Below are positions 20,682-30,907 of a stretch of 64,000 nucleotides of DNA, piece by piece (within the stretch, counting starts at the first letter, position 1; each line of letters opens with the position of its first letter). The notes beneath the pieces were generated by a model. It ran no database searches and was not told the DNA's origin. It worked only from the letters and a program-made list of their open reading frames with translations. Position numbers and translations under genes: made by a program. Location of the stretch: contig NZ_CP145263.1 in the NCBI RefSeq assembly GCF_040739495.1, forward strand, positions 744,001 to 808,000. Direction: 5' to 3'. The DNA comes from Staphylococcus capitis subsp. capitis. Lineage in GTDB: Bacteria > Bacillota > Bacilli > Staphylococcales > Staphylococcaceae.

Positions 20682-21014
20682 ATGGAAATCTGTCCATATC
20701 TTGAAGAAACCTTCAAAATTGTTGGTCGTAGTTGGAATGGGCTAATTATTAATTATTTATCAAGATGTGAAAGTCAATCAGCTCACTTTTCCGATATGAA
20801 AAGAGATCTAAAGACGATCACTCCTAGAGCTTTAAGCTTAAAATTAACCGACCTAGGAGAATGGAAACTAGTAGAGAAGCAAATTATTTCATCTAGCCCA
20901 TTAGAAATTGTTTATCAATTGACTGATAAAGGACAAGCTTTAGCCGAAGCATTAAAGCCTATGGAAGCTTGGGCACAAAAATACGTTGAGTTAGAAGCAA
21001 ATTCTTCAAAATAA
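20682..21014 (+). CDS. HxlR-family transcriptional regulator, 110 aa
   Basis: A winged-helix HxlR/DUF24 regulator. C5 (MEICPYLEETFKIVGRSWNGLIINYL) occupies the N-terminal cysteine position used for thiol-based sensing in YodB, CatR and HypR; the wing and recognition helix follow (FSDMKRDLKTITPRALSLKLTDLGEWKLV). I chose ATG 20682, which has GAGGTG six bases upstream; a GTG at 20673 lies within that site. It precedes an aldehyde dehydrogenase gene, so control of that gene in response to quinones or aldehydes is plausible but inferred. Confidence 0.88.
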   Translation: MEICPYLEETFKIVGRSWNGLIINYLSRCESQSAHFSDMKRDLKTITPRALSLKLTDLGEWKLVEKQIISSSPLEIVYQLTDKGQALAEALKPMEAWAQKYVELEANSSK

Positions 21015-21027
21015 ATAAGACATGATG

Positions 21028-21067
21028 AACTGTTTATAAAATAAAAAACTTTATAAGCAGTTTTTTA
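21028..21067 (+). terminator. Terminator after the HxlR gene
   Basis: An almost perfect 13-bp stem (21028-21040 with 21050-21062, one mismatch) is followed by TTTTTTATG. Confidence 0.75.
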
Positions 21068-21205
21068 TGTTGATGCAAAATGATGCTTTATAATTTCCAA
21101 TATAAAATGAATTGAGCGTAATTCATTTTAGTGTTTCATATGTTTAAAGTAACGCTTTAAAGGATAGAATACACATATAACTTTTCTAAGGAGTGAAGAT
21201 TTAAT

Positions 21206-22633
21206 ATGAGAAATTTCACTAAACAATATATTAATGGCGAATGGGTTGATAGTGCGAGTGGCGAAACAATTGACGTAATCAATCCTGCAACTGAAGAAGT
21301 GATGGGATCTGTAGCTAACGGGAATGAAGAAGATGTTAACAAAGCTGTTGAAGCGGCTGACAAAGTTTATTTAGAATTTCGTCATAGTTCAGTTGAAGAA
21401 CGTAGAGACTTGTTAGATAAAATTGTAAAAGAATATGAAAATAGAAAAGACGATATTATCCAAGCGATTACAGATGAATTAGGTTCTCCATTATCTGTTT
21501 CTGAAAATGTTCACTATCAAATGGGACTAAATCACTTTACGGCAGCAAGAGATGCTTTAGATAATTTTGAATTTGAAGAGCAACGTGGAGATGATTTAGT
21601 AGTTAAAGAAGCTATTGGTGTCTCAGGATTAGTTACACCTTGGAATTTCCCTACTAATCAAACATCATTAAAATTAGCTGCTGCATTTGCTGCAGGTAGT
21701 CCAGTAGTTCTTAAACCTTCTGAAGAAACACCATTTGCAGCTATTATCTTAGCAGAAATCTTTGATAAAGTTGGCGTACCTAAAGGTGTATTCAATTTAG
21801 TTAATGGCGATGGTGAAGGTGTAGGAAATCCATTAAGTGAACACCCTAAAGTGAGAATGATGTCATTTACTGGTTCTGGCCCAACAGGATCTAAAATCAT
21901 GGAAAAAGCTGCAAAAGACTTCAAAAAAGTGTCTCTAGAACTAGGAGGAAAATCTCCTTATATCGTTCTTGACGATGCTGATATCAAGGAAGCAGCTAAA
22001 GCTACAACTGGCAAAGTTGTTAATAACACTGGCCAAGTATGTACTGCAGGTACACGTGTACTTATACCTGAAAGCATTAAAGAAGATTTCTTAACAGCAG
22101 TTAAAGAAGAATTTAGCCAAGTTAAAGTAGGAGATCCTCGTGAAGATGGTACACAGGTCGGACCAATTATCAGCAAAAAACAATTCGATCAAGTTCAAGA
22201 CTATATTGATAAAGGCGTAAATGAAGGTGCTGAATTATTCTACGGTGGCCCTGGTAAACCAGAAGGCCTTGATAAAGGTTATTTCGCACGTCCAACTATT
22301 TTCATCAATGTGGATAACCATATGACAATTGCTCAAGAAGAAATCTTCGGTCCAGTTATGTCAGTGATCACTTATAATGATTTAGATGAAGCAATTGAAA
22401 TTGCTAATGATACTAAATATGGTCTTGCTGGCTACGTTATTGGTAAAGATCAAGAGACTTTACGTAAAGTAGCACGTTCAGTTGAGGCAGGAACTATTGA
22501 AATCAATGAAGCTGGCAGAAAACCTGACTTACCATTCGGAGGTTATAAACAATCAGGTTTAGGTCGTGAATGGGGCGACTATGGTATAGAAGAATTCTTA
22601 GAAGTTAAATCAATTGCTGGTTATTTTAAATAA
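21206..22633 (+). CDS. NAD(P)-dependent aldehyde dehydrogenase family protein
   Basis: A 475-aa ALDH-superfamily enzyme. It has the nucleotide-binding [32 protein letters not shown], the general base Glu in LELGGKSPY and the nucleophile Cys in [13 protein letters not shown], so it should oxidise an aldehyde to an acid. The substrate cannot be read from sequence. The start ATG follows AAGGAGTGAAG. It lies downstream of an HxlR regulator but has a terminator between them, and so probably has its own promoter. In S. aureus the equivalent is called aldA. Confidence 0.9.
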   Translation: MRNFTKQYINGEWVDSASGETIDVINPATEEVMGSVANGNEEDVNKAVEAADKVYLEFRHSSVEERRDLLDKIVKEYENRKDDIIQAITDELGSPLSVSENVHYQMGLNHFTAARDALDNFEFEEQRGDDLVVKEAIGVSGLVTPWNFPTNQTSLKLAAAFAAGSPVVLKPSEETPFAAIILAEIFDKVGVPKGVFNLVNGDGEGVGNPLSEHPKVRMMSFTGSGPTGSKIMEKAAKDFKKVSLELGGKSPYIVLDDADIKEAAKATTGKVVNNTGQVCTAGTRVLIPESIKEDFLTAVKEEFSQVKVGDPREDGTQVGPIISKKQFDQVQDYIDKGVNEGAELFYGGPGKPEGLDKGYFARPTIFINVDNHMTIAQEEIFGPVMSVITYNDLDEAIEIANDTKYGLAGYVIGKDQETLRKVARSVEAGTIEINEAGRKPDLPFGGYKQSGLGREWGDYGIEEFLEVKSIAGYFK

Positions 22634-22669
22634 TTGAACAAATTAATTAAAACTTGCAATTAAACGATG

Positions 22670-22702
22670 CACGGAACTATATTAGTTCCGTGTTTTGTTT
22701 TT
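22670..22702 (+). terminator. Terminator of the aldehyde dehydrogenase gene
   Basis: A perfect 9-bp GC-containing stem (22670-22678 with 22684-22692) with a 5-base loop is followed by TTTTGTTTTT. Confidence 0.85.
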
Positions 22703-22935
22703 ATTGTTATATTTTCTAAATTCATTTTGTAATTAAATTGAAAATTTGCTATAGTTATTCTAGTAATTAGAAGGTCATGACACATTTGAATATAAAATAA
22801 AGACGATAAGGCTTACTGAAATTCTTAAATTTTACTCGCACATCTTAAAATTTAAAAATTTCATTTAACGTCTAAATTTAATATTTATATGTCAAAGTCT
22901 CGCAATATAAAAAATAATGAAATGGGTGCAAGTCT
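22703..22935 (+). promoter_or_regulatory. rho promoter and long leader
   Basis: A candidate promoter is TTGAAA (22738-22743), 17 bases, TAGTAA (22761-22766). It would leave a leader of about 165 AT-rich bases before rho. Bacterial rho genes often autoregulate in their leader; no hairpin or C-rich site is obvious here, so that is only a possibility. Confidence 0.5.
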
Positions 22936-24252
22936 ATGCCTGAAAGAGAACGAACATCTCCTCAGTATGAATCTTTCCACGAATTATACAAAAACAACAC
23001 TACTAAAGAGCTCACTCAAAAAGCCAAATCTTTAAAATTAACAAATTATAGTAAATTAAATAAGAAAGAGTTAGTTTTAGCTATCATGGAAGCTCAAATG
23101 GAGAAAGATGGCAATTACTACATGGAAGGTATCCTTGATGATATCCAACAGGATGGGTATGGTTTCCTTAGAACCGTTAACTATTCTAAAGGTGAAAAGG
23201 ATATATATATTTCTGCAAGTCAAATCCGACGTTTTGAGATCAAACGTGGAGACAAAGTAACTGGTAAAGTACGTAAACCGAAAGATAATGAAAAATATTA
23301 TGGGTTACTTCAAGTCGATTTTGTGAATGATCAAAATGCAGAAGAAGTTAAAAAACGCCCTCATTTCCAAGCGTTAACGCCACTCTATCCGGAAGAAAGA
23401 ATTTTATTAGAAACGCTTCCGACTAATTATTCAACTCGAATTATGGATTTAGTGACGCCGATTGGTTTAGGGCAACGTGGTTTAATTGTAGCGCCACCTA
23501 AAGCAGGTAAAACAAGTTTATTAAAAGAGATTGCTAATGCGATTGCTACAAATAAACCTGAAGCTCAACTTTTTATTTTACTAGTAGGTGAACGACCTGA
23601 AGAGGTAACTGATATTGAACGTTCAGTTGAATCTGCGGAAGTAGTGCACTCCACTTTTGATGAGCCGCCAGAACATCATGTCAAAGTAGCAGAATTATTA
23701 TTAGAACGTGCTAAAAGATTAGTTGAAATAGGTGAAGATGTTATCATCTTAATGGATTCTATTACACGTTTAGCACGTGCTTATAACCTTGTAATCCCAC
23801 CGAGTGGACGTACGCTATCTGGTGGTTTAGACCCTGCTTCACTGCATAAACCTAAAGCATTTTTCGGTGCAGCAAGGAACATTGAAGCAGGTGGTAGTTT
23901 AACCATATTAGCTACTGCACTTGTTGAAACTGGTTCAAGAATGGATGATATGATTTACGAGGAATTTAAAGGTACAGGTAACATGGAATTACATCTTGAT
24001 CGTAAATTATCAGAACGCCGTATCTTCCCAGCAATTGACATTGGTCGTAGTTCAACACGTAAAGAAGAATTACTTATCTCGAAAGCTGAACTTGACTCAT
24101 TATGGCAATTACGTAACTTGTTCACAGACTCTACAGACTTTACTGAACGTTTTATTCGCAAGTTAAAACGCTCTAAAAATAATAAAGACTTCTTTTCACA
24201 ATTACAAAAGTCAGCAGAAGAAAGTACAAAGACAGGTAAACCAATTATCTAA
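22936..24252 (+). CDS. rho: Transcription termination factor Rho
   Basis: A 438-aa hexameric RNA helicase. Domains in order: an N-terminal Rho_N helical region (about 10-55, SFHELYKNNTTKELTQKAKSLKL), a cold-shock-like RNA-binding domain (about 60-135, GYGFLRTVNYS...DIYISASQIRRF), and the RecA-like ATPase with Walker A APPKAGKTSLL (about 185-195) and Walker B VIILMDSITRLARAYN (about 267-282). The start ATG at 22936 lies after GGGTG. The order rho-rpmE-tdk-prfA-prmC is conserved in Bacillus. Confidence 0.97.
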   Translation: MPERERTSPQYESFHELYKNNTTKELTQKAKSLKLTNYSKLNKKELVLAIMEAQMEKDGNYYMEGILDDIQQDGYGFLRTVNYSKGEKDIYISASQIRRFEIKRGDKVTGKVRKPKDNEKYYGLLQVDFVNDQNAEEVKKRPHFQALTPLYPEERILLETLPTNYSTRIMDLVTPIGLGQRGLIVAPPKAGKTSLLKEIANAIATNKPEAQLFILLVGERPEEVTDIERSVESAEVVHSTFDEPPEHHVKVAELLLERAKRLVEIGEDVIILMDSITRLARAYNLVIPPSGRTLSGGLDPASLHKPKAFFGAARNIEAGGSLTILATALVETGSRMDDMIYEEFKGTGNMELHLDRKLSERRIFPAIDIGRSSTRKEELLISKAELDSLWQLRNLFTDSTDFTERFIRKLKRSKNNKDFFSQLQKSAEESTKTGKPII

Positions 24253-24270
24253 GTTATCTTTGATAAAGGG

Positions 24271-24299
24271 TTGCGTTTTGATTTGATAACTATTATAAT
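24271..24299 (+). promoter_or_regulatory. rpmE2 promoter
   Basis: TTGCGT (24271-24276), a 17-base spacer and TATAAT (24294-24299) form a near-consensus housekeeping promoter about 70 bases ahead of the ribosomal protein gene. Confidence 0.75.
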
Positions 24300-24370
24300 T
24301 ACACAGTATTGGGTAAAAAACTCACAAATAACTCTGTTCCAGATGGTTCAGGGCAAAGGAGCTGAAAGAA

Positions 24371-24628
24371 ATGAAACAAGGAATTCATCCTGAATACCAC
24401 AAAGTTATCTTTTTAGATACTACTACAAACTTTAAATTCTTAAGTGGTTCTACTAAAACATCTTCAGAAACTATGGAATGGGAAGATGGAAATGAATACC
24501 CAGTTATTCGTTTAGACGTATCATCTGATTCACATCCATTCTATACTGGCCGTCAAAAATTCGCCGCTGCGGATGGTCGTGTGGAACGCTTCAACAAAAA
24601 GTTTGGTTTCAAATCAAACAACAACTAA
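24371..24628 (+). CDS. rpmE2: 50S ribosomal protein L31 type B
   Basis: An 85-aa bL31 of the B type. It starts [19 protein letters not shown] and contains [28 protein letters not shown]. There is not one cysteine, so the CxxC zinc site of the A type is absent; B-type copies are the zinc-independent form. No A-type copy is in the window. The ribosome site is AAAGGAGCTGAAAG. A strong terminator follows. Confidence 0.97.
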   Translation: MKQGIHPEYHKVIFLDTTTNFKFLSGSTKTSSETMEWEDGNEYPVIRLDVSSDSHPFYTGRQKFAAADGRVERFNKKFGFKSNNN

Positions 24629-24639
24629 ATTTGAATTTC

Positions 24640-24683
24640 AACTGTCTACGTATCCATATAGGGAATGTAGACAGTTTTTTTAT
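24640..24683 (+). terminator. rpmE2 terminator
   Basis: A perfect 10-bp stem (24640-24649 with 24667-24676) is followed by TTTTTTATTTTTT. Confidence 0.88.
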
Positions 24684-24847
24684 TTTTTAACCCTTTATTA
24701 TGTGAGTAGATTTTGTTTTTACTCAATTTGTTTGTAAAATGAGAGTATCGTCGTTTAATTTAGAATAATACTTTGAAAATGCATTTAACTACTCATAAAA
24801 TATGATATAATTAAGCGATTATGTTTTGAAAAAAGGTGGAACTCTCA

Positions 24848-25447
24848 ATGTATGAAACGTACCATTCCGGATGGATTGAAACAATTACTGGAAGTATGTT
24901 TAGTGGTAAATCAGAAGAGTTGATTCGTCGTTTAAGACGAGGGATTTACGCGAAACAGAAAGTCATTGTTTTTAAGCCAGCTATTGATGATCGTTACCAT
25001 AAAGAAAAGGTCGTCTCACACGATGGTAATGAAATTGAAGCGATAAATATTTCTACGTCAAGAGAAATTTTAAACCAAGATTTAGACGATGTAGACGTTA
25101 TCGGAATAGATGAAGTGCAGTTTTTTGATGGTGAAATAGTAAATATTGTAGAACAACTGGCTAAAAATGGTCACAGAGTTGTTGTTGCAGGTTTAGATAT
25201 GGATTTTAGGGGAGAACCTTTTGAACCTATGCCAAAATTATTAGCTGTTAGTGAACAAGTGACTAAATTACAGGCAGTTTGTGCTGTTTGTGGGTCACCT
25301 TCTAGCCGTACACAAAGATTAATCAATGGAGAACCAGCTAAAATAGATGACCCAATTATATTAGTTGGTGCGAATGAAAGTTACGAACCACGTTGTAGAG
25401 CACATCATATTGTGGCTCCAAGTGAAAATGAGAAGGAGGAAATGTAG
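24848..25447 (+). CDS. tdk: Thymidine kinase
   Basis: A 199-aa type II thymidine kinase. It has a P-loop, [15 protein letters not shown], near residue 13, the Walker B-like [11 protein letters not shown], and a zinc knuckle with Cys pairs ([11 protein letters not shown] and a C-x-x-H ending PRCRAHH). It phosphorylates thymidine for salvage. I chose ATG 24848, which has AAGGTGGA ahead of it; a GTG at 24836 lies inside that site. The stop overlaps the start of prfA by one base. Confidence 0.96.
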   Translation: MYETYHSGWIETITGSMFSGKSEELIRRLRRGIYAKQKVIVFKPAIDDRYHKEKVVSHDGNEIEAINISTSREILNQDLDDVDVIGIDEVQFFDGEIVNIVEQLAKNGHRVVVAGLDMDFRGEPFEPMPKLLAVSEQVTKLQAVCAVCGSPSSRTQRLINGEPAKIDDPIILVGANESYEPRCRAHHIVAPSENEKEEM

Positions 25448-26523
25448 TGTTTGATCAATTAGATATAGTAGAGGAACGATATGAACAATTAAATGAGATG
25501 TTAAGTGACCCTGATGTCGTGAATGATTCAGATAAACTTAGAAAATATTCAAAAGAACAAGCTGATTTACAAAAAACTGTTGAAGTTTATCGTAGTTATA
25601 AATCTAAAAAAGAAGAACTTGAAGATATTGAAGAAATGTTAAAAGAAACTTCAGATAAAGAAGAAGTGGATATGCTTAAAGAAGAGAGTGCGTCTTTAAA
25701 AGCTGAATTACCTGAAATGGAAGAAGAACTTAAAATCTTATTAATTCCTAAAGACCCAAATGATGAAAAAGACGTTATCGTTGAAATCCGAGCAGCTGCA
25801 GGTGGTGACGAAGCGGCCATATTTGCTGGGGACTTGATGAGAATGTATTCTAAATATGCCGAAGCATATGGTTTTAAAACTGAAATTGTTGAAGCTTCTG
25901 AAAGTGACCATGGTGGTTATAAGGAAATTAGTTTTTCAGTATCAGGTAGTGGAGCCTATAGTAAATTAAAATTTGAAAACGGTGCTCACCGAGTTCAACG
26001 TGTACCAGAAACTGAATCAGGTGGTCGTATACATACTTCTACGGCAACAGTAGCTGTATTGCCAGAAGTAGAAGATGTTGAGATTGAAATTCGTAACGAA
26101 GATCTAAAAATTGACACGTATCGTTCAAGTGGTGCGGGTGGTCAGCACGTTAACACAACTGACTCAGCAGTACGTATTACCCACTTACCTACTGGTGTTA
26201 TTGCAACGTCATCAGAAAAATCACAAATTCAAAACCGTGAGAAAGCGATGAAAGTCTTAAAAGCACGTTTATACGATATGAAGTTACAAGAAGAACAACA
26301 AAAATATGCGTCACAAAGAAAATCTGCTGTAGGTACAGGTGACCGTTCAGAACGTGTCAGAACATATAACTATCCACAAAGTCGTGTGACTGATCATAGA
26401 ATTGGCTTAACGCTACAGAAACTTGGTCAGATTATGGAAGGTAATTTAGATGAAATCATAGACGCACTTACTCTATCTGAACAAACTGAGAAATTGAAAG
26501 AACTTAATAATGGTGAACTATAA
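25447..26523 (+). CDS. prfA: Peptide chain release factor 1
   Basis: A 358-aa RF1 that reads UAA and UAG. The codon-recognition PxT motif is P187-E-T189 (RVPETESGG) and the peptidyl-hydrolysis motif is G231-G-Q233 ([12 protein letters not shown]). The PxT motif, as opposed to SPF, separates RF1 from RF2. It begins with GTG overlapping the last base of tdk, with GAAGGAGGAAATG as ribosome site, and overlaps prmC, whose product methylates this very glutamine. Confidence 0.97.
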   Translation: MFDQLDIVEERYEQLNEMLSDPDVVNDSDKLRKYSKEQADLQKTVEVYRSYKSKKEELEDIEEMLKETSDKEEVDMLKEESASLKAELPEMEEELKILLIPKDPNDEKDVIVEIRAAAGGDEAAIFAGDLMRMYSKYAEAYGFKTEIVEASESDHGGYKEISFSVSGSGAYSKLKFENGAHRVQRVPETESGGRIHTSTATVAVLPEVEDVEIEIRNEDLKIDTYRSSGAGGQHVNTTDSAVRITHLPTGVIATSSEKSQIQNREKAMKVLKARLYDMKLQEEQQKYASQRKSAVGTGDRSERVRTYNYPQSRVTDHRIGLTLQKLGQIMEGNLDEIIDALTLSEQTEKLKELNNGEL

Positions 26524-27346
26524 AGATAAACTTCAAGAGGCTATTCAATTAACATTAGATAAAGGGTATGAGCAGACTAGGGCAGAATGGCTACTGTTGG
26601 ACCTTTTTAAATGGTCACGAACAGACTATCTTATCCATCGTGAAGAACAGATGTCACAAGCTGATTTAGCAAAATTTGACCTAGCTCTACATAGAATGTT
26701 GAGCGGTGAACCTATTCAATATATCGTAGGCTTTCAATCTTTTTACGGCTATACCTTCGAGGTAGATAATAATTGTCTAATCCCTCGTCCTGAAACTGAA
26801 GAAGTGATGCTTCATTTTCTAAATCAATGTCATCATCAAGATACAGTTGCCGATATTGGTACAGGAAGCGGTGCGATTGCTATTACACTTAAGTTGCTTA
26901 AGCCAGATTTAAACGTTCTCGCTACAGATTTATATGAAGATACACTGAATGTTGCACGCAATAATGCAACATTACATCAGCAAGAAATTCAATTTCTTCA
27001 AGGAGACGCATTGAAACCTCTAATTGATAATAATATTAAAGTTGACGGATTAATTTCTAATCCACCTTATATTGATGAATGTGAAGCAAGAGATATGGAT
27101 GATACTGTACTTAAATATGAGCCTCACCATGCTCTGTTTGCTGAAAATGAAGGCTACGCCATTTATGAGGGTATTTTAAAAGATTTACCACAAGTAATGA
27201 AAGAGCAAGGGCATGTCGTGTTTGAAATTGGATATAATCAAGGCAACCAACTAAAAGCATTAATTAATTCTATGTATCCTGACAAGTTAGTTAAAGTTAT
27301 TAGAGATATTAATGGTAATGAACGCATCGTGTCATTCAAATGGTAA
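26510..27346 (+). CDS. prmC: Release factor glutamine methyltransferase
   Basis: A 278-aa SAM-dependent methyltransferase that N5-methylates the GGQ glutamine of release factors. It has the SAM-binding [11 protein letters not shown] motif and the N184-P-P-Y187 catalytic motif (ISNPPYID). An N-terminal helical substrate-binding domain covers about 1-85. It overlaps the end of prfA by 14 bases, so the enzyme and its substrate are translated together. Confidence 0.96.
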   Translation: MVNYKDKLQEAIQLTLDKGYEQTRAEWLLLDLFKWSRTDYLIHREEQMSQADLAKFDLALHRMLSGEPIQYIVGFQSFYGYTFEVDNNCLIPRPETEEVMLHFLNQCHHQDTVADIGTGSGAIAITLKLLKPDLNVLATDLYEDTLNVARNNATLHQQEIQFLQGDALKPLIDNNIKVDGLISNPPYIDECEARDMDDTVLKYEPHHALFAENEGYAIYEGILKDLPQVMKEQGHVVFEIGYNQGNQLKALINSMYPDKLVKVIRDINGNERIVSFKW

Positions 27347-27436
27347 AGAATTCATGAGATTATAATGCGTTTTTTTGTGAAATTAAATGTATCTTTAAAT
27401 GCGGATAAAGTTTTAAACAAAATTAAAAATGAATGG

Positions 27437-27490
27437 GTGGAACTTCAACTTCAACAATAATGAACTGAATTGAGTTCCACTCTTTTTAAA
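27437..27490 (+). terminator. Terminator after prmC
   Basis: An 8-bp stem (27437-27444 with 27473-27480), extendable by weaker pairs, is followed by TCTTTTTAAATT. Confidence 0.65.
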
Positions 27491-27519
27491 TTCATAATAT
27501 AGATAAGAAAGAGGTGAAA

Positions 27520-28566
27520 ATGGTGAATACTCAAATATGGGATCTTAGAAAATATGAAGAGGATGTAGTTAAATATCCTAAGTTAAACGAGATTAAAGAG
27601 ACATTATTGAATGGTGGATTAGTAGCGATTCCAACAGAGACAGTTTATGGGCTTGGTGCGAACGCAAGAAATGAACATGCGGTAAGAAAAATATATGAAG
27701 CTAAAGGACGTCCTTCTGATAATCCTTTAATCGTTCATATACATCAAAGGGAGCAACTTGAAGAGTTTGTAGATGGAATTGATGAACGTGTTTCAAAATT
27801 AATGGATGCCTTTTGGCCTGGACCAATTTCATTTATTTTACCTCTTAAAACAGGTTATTTATGTGAAAAAGTTACAGGCGGATTAAACTCTATTGCAGTT
27901 CGTATGCCAAGTCATAAAATAGGGCGGGCGTTACTTCAATATATTGACGAACCTATAGCTGCACCAAGTGCCAATTTAAGTGGTAGACCTTCACCTACAA
28001 AGTTTGATCATGTTTTTCAGGATTTAAACGGAAAAGTGGACGGAATTGTTAATGGAGATCAAAGTGAAGAAGGTCTTGAGAGTACAGTGTTAGATTGTAC
28101 TCAATATCCTTTTAGAATAGCACGCCCAGGTTCTATAACCACTTCAATGATAGAACAAGTTTTACCGGGGAGTATTCAAAAGGCTAATTATTTTGAAAAG
28201 GACAAACCTATTGCTCCTGGGATGAAATATAAACATTATTCGCCAGATACGCCACTAACAATTGTTGAAAATTTAACTCACAAAATTGATAATAATGAAA
28301 AATGGAATGATGTAGTATTTATTTTTCCTATTAGTATGAAATATTTATTGCCTGAGAATGCTCAATTTATTCCACTATGTGATGATGAGCAAGATATTAA
28401 AGGGGCAAACCATAATTTATATAGTGTATTGCACTCTATAGATAGCTCTAATGATATTAAACACGCTTATATTTATAGTTTTGAAAAAAAGGATCAGTCT
28501 GAAGCGATTATGAATAGAATGTTGAAAGCAGCAGGTAATGAAGTGATAGAAGGTGACGAATTATGA
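27520..28566 (+). CDS. L-threonylcarbamoyladenylate synthase, Sua5 type
   Basis: A 348-aa Sua5/YwlC protein for the first step of tRNA t6A37 synthesis (threonine, bicarbonate and ATP to threonylcarbamoyl-AMP). The YrdC-like domain (about 20-205) shows GGLVAIPTETVYGLGANA, KGRPSDNPLIVHI and the PSANLSG motif; the extra Sua5 domain follows (about 235-348). ATG 27520 was chosen over the GTG at 27514, which overlaps the AGAGGTG ribosome site. Its end overlaps the next gene by four bases. Confidence 0.93.
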   Translation: MVNTQIWDLRKYEEDVVKYPKLNEIKETLLNGGLVAIPTETVYGLGANARNEHAVRKIYEAKGRPSDNPLIVHIHQREQLEEFVDGIDERVSKLMDAFWPGPISFILPLKTGYLCEKVTGGLNSIAVRMPSHKIGRALLQYIDEPIAAPSANLSGRPSPTKFDHVFQDLNGKVDGIVNGDQSEEGLESTVLDCTQYPFRIARPGSITTSMIEQVLPGSIQKANYFEKDKPIAPGMKYKHYSPDTPLTIVENLTHKIDNNEKWNDVVFIFPISMKYLLPENAQFIPLCDDEQDIKGANHNLYSVLHSIDSSNDIKHAYIYSFEKKDQSEAIMNRMLKAAGNEVIEGDEL

Positions 28567-28979
28567 AATTAATATTTGTTTGTACAGGTAATACGTGTAG
28601 AAGTCCGTTAGCTGAAAGTATTGCTAAGAAATTGATGCCAAACGATGACATTCAATCACGTGGTTTATTTGCTATGGAAGGACAAAAAATCTCTAAAGAA
28701 TCATTACAATTGATTCATAGTCATCATCTACCTAAGCCTTCAAATGCTCAACAATTTACTTTGGAAGATTTAGAAGCAGATTTAATTCTCACAATGTCTC
28801 CTTCACATAAAGATTTAATTAAGTCTCAATACGGTCAATATTCAAATGTGTACACGATAAATGAGTATGCAGGTATTGAGGGGCATATAGAAGACCCATT
28901 TGGATGTTCTTTTGAAGTATATGAAAAAACTTTTCAAAATATCTACGATTTATTGAAAAAAATTGAAATGAATCGATAA
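28563..28979 (+). CDS. ptpB: Low-molecular-weight phosphatase, probable protein-arginine phosphatase (YwlE/PtpB-like)
   Basis: A 138-aa LMW-PTP-fold enzyme with the CX5R loop C7-T-G-N-T11-C-R13-S. In B. subtilis YwlE, threonine at position 11 (in place of the bulkier Ile of tyrosine phosphatases) sets specificity for phospho-arginine, and the residue is the same here. It would reverse McsB-type arginine phosphorylation. The general-acid region EDPFG is near residue 118. It overlaps the sua5 stop (ATGA), as in the Bacillus ywlC-ywlE cluster. Confidence 0.9.
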   Translation: MKLIFVCTGNTCRSPLAESIAKKLMPNDDIQSRGLFAMEGQKISKESLQLIHSHHLPKPSNAQQFTLEDLEADLILTMSPSHKDLIKSQYGQYSNVYTINEYAGIEGHIEDPFGCSFEVYEKTFQNIYDLLKKIEMNR

Positions 28980-29031
28980 CAGAGTAAATTATATATAATT
29001 AGTATATGTTAAGCTTTAAATAAGTTATAAT

Positions 29032-29070
29032 AAAGGGGTATAGCAAGTTTGCTATGTTCCTTTTTATTAT
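29032..29070 (+). terminator. Hairpin terminator or attenuator before the YwlG gene
   Basis: A 15-bp helix (29032-29046 with 29049-29063) with three G-U pairs and a 2-base turn is followed by TTATTAT. A TATAAT lies just ahead (29026-29031). It may end the ptpB transcript or regulate the next operon. Confidence 0.6.
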
Positions 29071-29090
29071 ATTCAAGGGGGTGGGTTTCA

Positions 29091-29615
29091 TTGCGTGATT
29101 TACAAAAGCTACTTATTGAATTAAAAGATATGTCATTCTTTAAGAAAGGCGAATTGTGTATTGTCGGTTGTTCAACATCTGAGGTCATTGGCGAACGAAT
29201 TGGTTCAGTTGGATCATTAGAGATAGCTAAAGAGATTTTTGATGCTTTGAAACAAATTGAAGAGGATACAGGTGTGTCATTTGTCTTTCAAGGATGTGAA
29301 CATATTAATAGAGCAATCACGATTGAAAGAGCAGATTTTAACTCACTGTCTATGGAAGAGGTAAATGTAGTTCCAGATGTACATGCAGGTGGTAGTTTAT
29401 CAACGTATGCCTACCAACATATGGATGATCCAATGGTTGTAGAACATATCAGTGTACCTAAAGGTATTGACATTGGCCAAACATTAATTGGTATGCATAT
29501 CAAGCATGTATGTGTTCCAGTCAGAACAAGCGTTAAACAAGTTGGAGAAGCTATCGTTACCATAGCGACATCACGACCTAAGAAAATTGGTGGCGAACGT
29601 GCTAAATATCAATAA
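29091..29615 (+). CDS. UPF0340/TIGR01440 family protein (YwlG-like), 174 aa
   Basis: A conserved Firmicute protein of unknown function, recognisable by [39 protein letters not shown] and the central [16 protein letters not shown]. The length is normal for the family only if translation begins at TTG 29091, which has AAGGGGGTGG eight bases upstream; an ATG at 29054 lacks a ribosome site. It lies immediately ahead of glyA, as in Bacillus. Confidence 0.88.
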   Translation: MRDLQKLLIELKDMSFFKKGELCIVGCSTSEVIGERIGSVGSLEIAKEIFDALKQIEEDTGVSFVFQGCEHINRAITIERADFNSLSMEEVNVVPDVHAGGSLSTYAYQHMDDPMVVEHISVPKGIDIGQTLIGMHIKHVCVPVRTSVKQVGEAIVTIATSRPKKIGGERAKYQ

Positions 29616-29640
29616 TTTAATGAAAGAAGGGGAATTATTT

Positions 29641-30879
29641 ATGTCTTACATTGAAAAACAGGATAAAGTGATTTTTGAAGCAATTCAAAAGGAGTATGAC
29701 CGTCAAAATAGTAATATCGAATTAATTGCATCTGAGAATTTTGTGTCTGAAGCTGTTATGGAAGCTCAAGGTTCAGTATTGACTAATAAGTATGCCGAAG
29801 GTTATCCAGGCCGTCGTTATTATGGTGGTTGTGAATATGTTGATGTTTCTGAAACAGTAGCAATTGATCGTGCTAAAGCACTTTTTGGCGCTGAACATGT
29901 TAATGTACAACCTCACTCTGGTTCACAAGCCAACATGGCTGTTTATTTAGTTGCTCTTGAGATGGGAGATACTGTTCTAGGTATGAACTTAAGTCATGGG
30001 GGACATTTAACTCATGGATCTCCAGTTAATTTTAGTGGTAAGTTTTATAATTTCGTTGAATACGGAGTTGATAAAGAAACGGAATTAATTAACTATGATG
30101 AAGTACGTAAACTTGCACTAGAACATAAACCTAAATTAATTGTAGCGGGTGCCTCTGCTTATTCTAGAACTATTGATTTTAAAAAGTTCAAAGAAATTGC
30201 AGATGAAGTAGGTGCTAAATTAATGGTGGATATGGCTCACATTGCTGGATTAGTTGCAGCTGGTTTACATCCAAATCCTGTTGAATATGCTGATTTTGTC
30301 ACTACTACTACACATAAAACTTTACGTGGCCCTCGTGGAGGCATGATTTTATGTAAAGAAGAATATAAAAAAGAAATTGATAAGACAATTTTCCCTGGAA
30401 TTCAAGGTGGCCCACTAGAACACGTAATTGCAGCGAAAGCAGTAGCATTTGGAGAAGCATTACACAGTGACTTCAAATCATATCAACAACAAGTGATTAA
30501 AAATGCTCAAGTTTTAGCTCAAACATTAATTGATGAAGGATTCAGAGTGGTTTCAGGTGGTACTGATAATCATTTAGTTGCAGTTGATGTTAAAGGTTCT
30601 ATTGAGATTACTGGTAAAGTCGCTGAAGAGACTCTTGATAAAGTAGGTATTACTTGTAATAAAAACACAATTCCTTTCGATCAAGAAAAACCATTCGTTA
30701 CAAGTGGAATTAGATTAGGCACACCAGCTGCAACTACACGTGGATTCGATGAATCAGCATTCGAGGAAGTGGCAAAAATTATTAGCTTAGCTTTAAAACA
30801 TACTGACGATGAAGCTAAACTTAATGAAGCTAAAGAAAGAGTGCACGCCTTTACTTCAAAATATCCATTATATGAATAA
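29641..30879 (+). CDS. glyA: Serine hydroxymethyltransferase
   Basis: A 412-aa PLP enzyme interconverting serine and glycine with tetrahydrofolate, the main one-carbon source. The PLP lysine is K226 in [14 protein letters not shown]; other marks are [10 protein letters not shown] near residue 35 and [12 protein letters not shown] near 100. I chose ATG 29641, which has AAGGGGAA upstream; an earlier in-frame ATG at 29587 lies inside the preceding gene. Confidence 0.97.
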   Translation: MSYIEKQDKVIFEAIQKEYDRQNSNIELIASENFVSEAVMEAQGSVLTNKYAEGYPGRRYYGGCEYVDVSETVAIDRAKALFGAEHVNVQPHSGSQANMAVYLVALEMGDTVLGMNLSHGGHLTHGSPVNFSGKFYNFVEYGVDKETELINYDEVRKLALEHKPKLIVAGASAYSRTIDFKKFKEIADEVGAKLMVDMAHIAGLVAAGLHPNPVEYADFVTTTTHKTLRGPRGGMILCKEEYKKEIDKTIFPGIQGGPLEHVIAAKAVAFGEALHSDFKSYQQQVIKNAQVLAQTLIDEGFRVVSGGTDNHLVAVDVKGSIEITGKVAEETLDKVGITCNKNTIPFDQEKPFVTSGIRLGTPAATTRGFDESAFEEVAKIISLALKHTDDEAKLNEAKERVHAFTSKYPLYE

Positions 30880-30907
30880 TAGAGAAAAACATTGGAGGAA
30901 ATTATAA

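Noticed and set aside
29049..29090. ATG start at 29054 or earlier for the YwlG-like gene
   Set aside because: The earlier start lies in the hairpin and has no ribosome site, while TTG 29091 has AAGGGGGTGG at good spacing and gives the family length.
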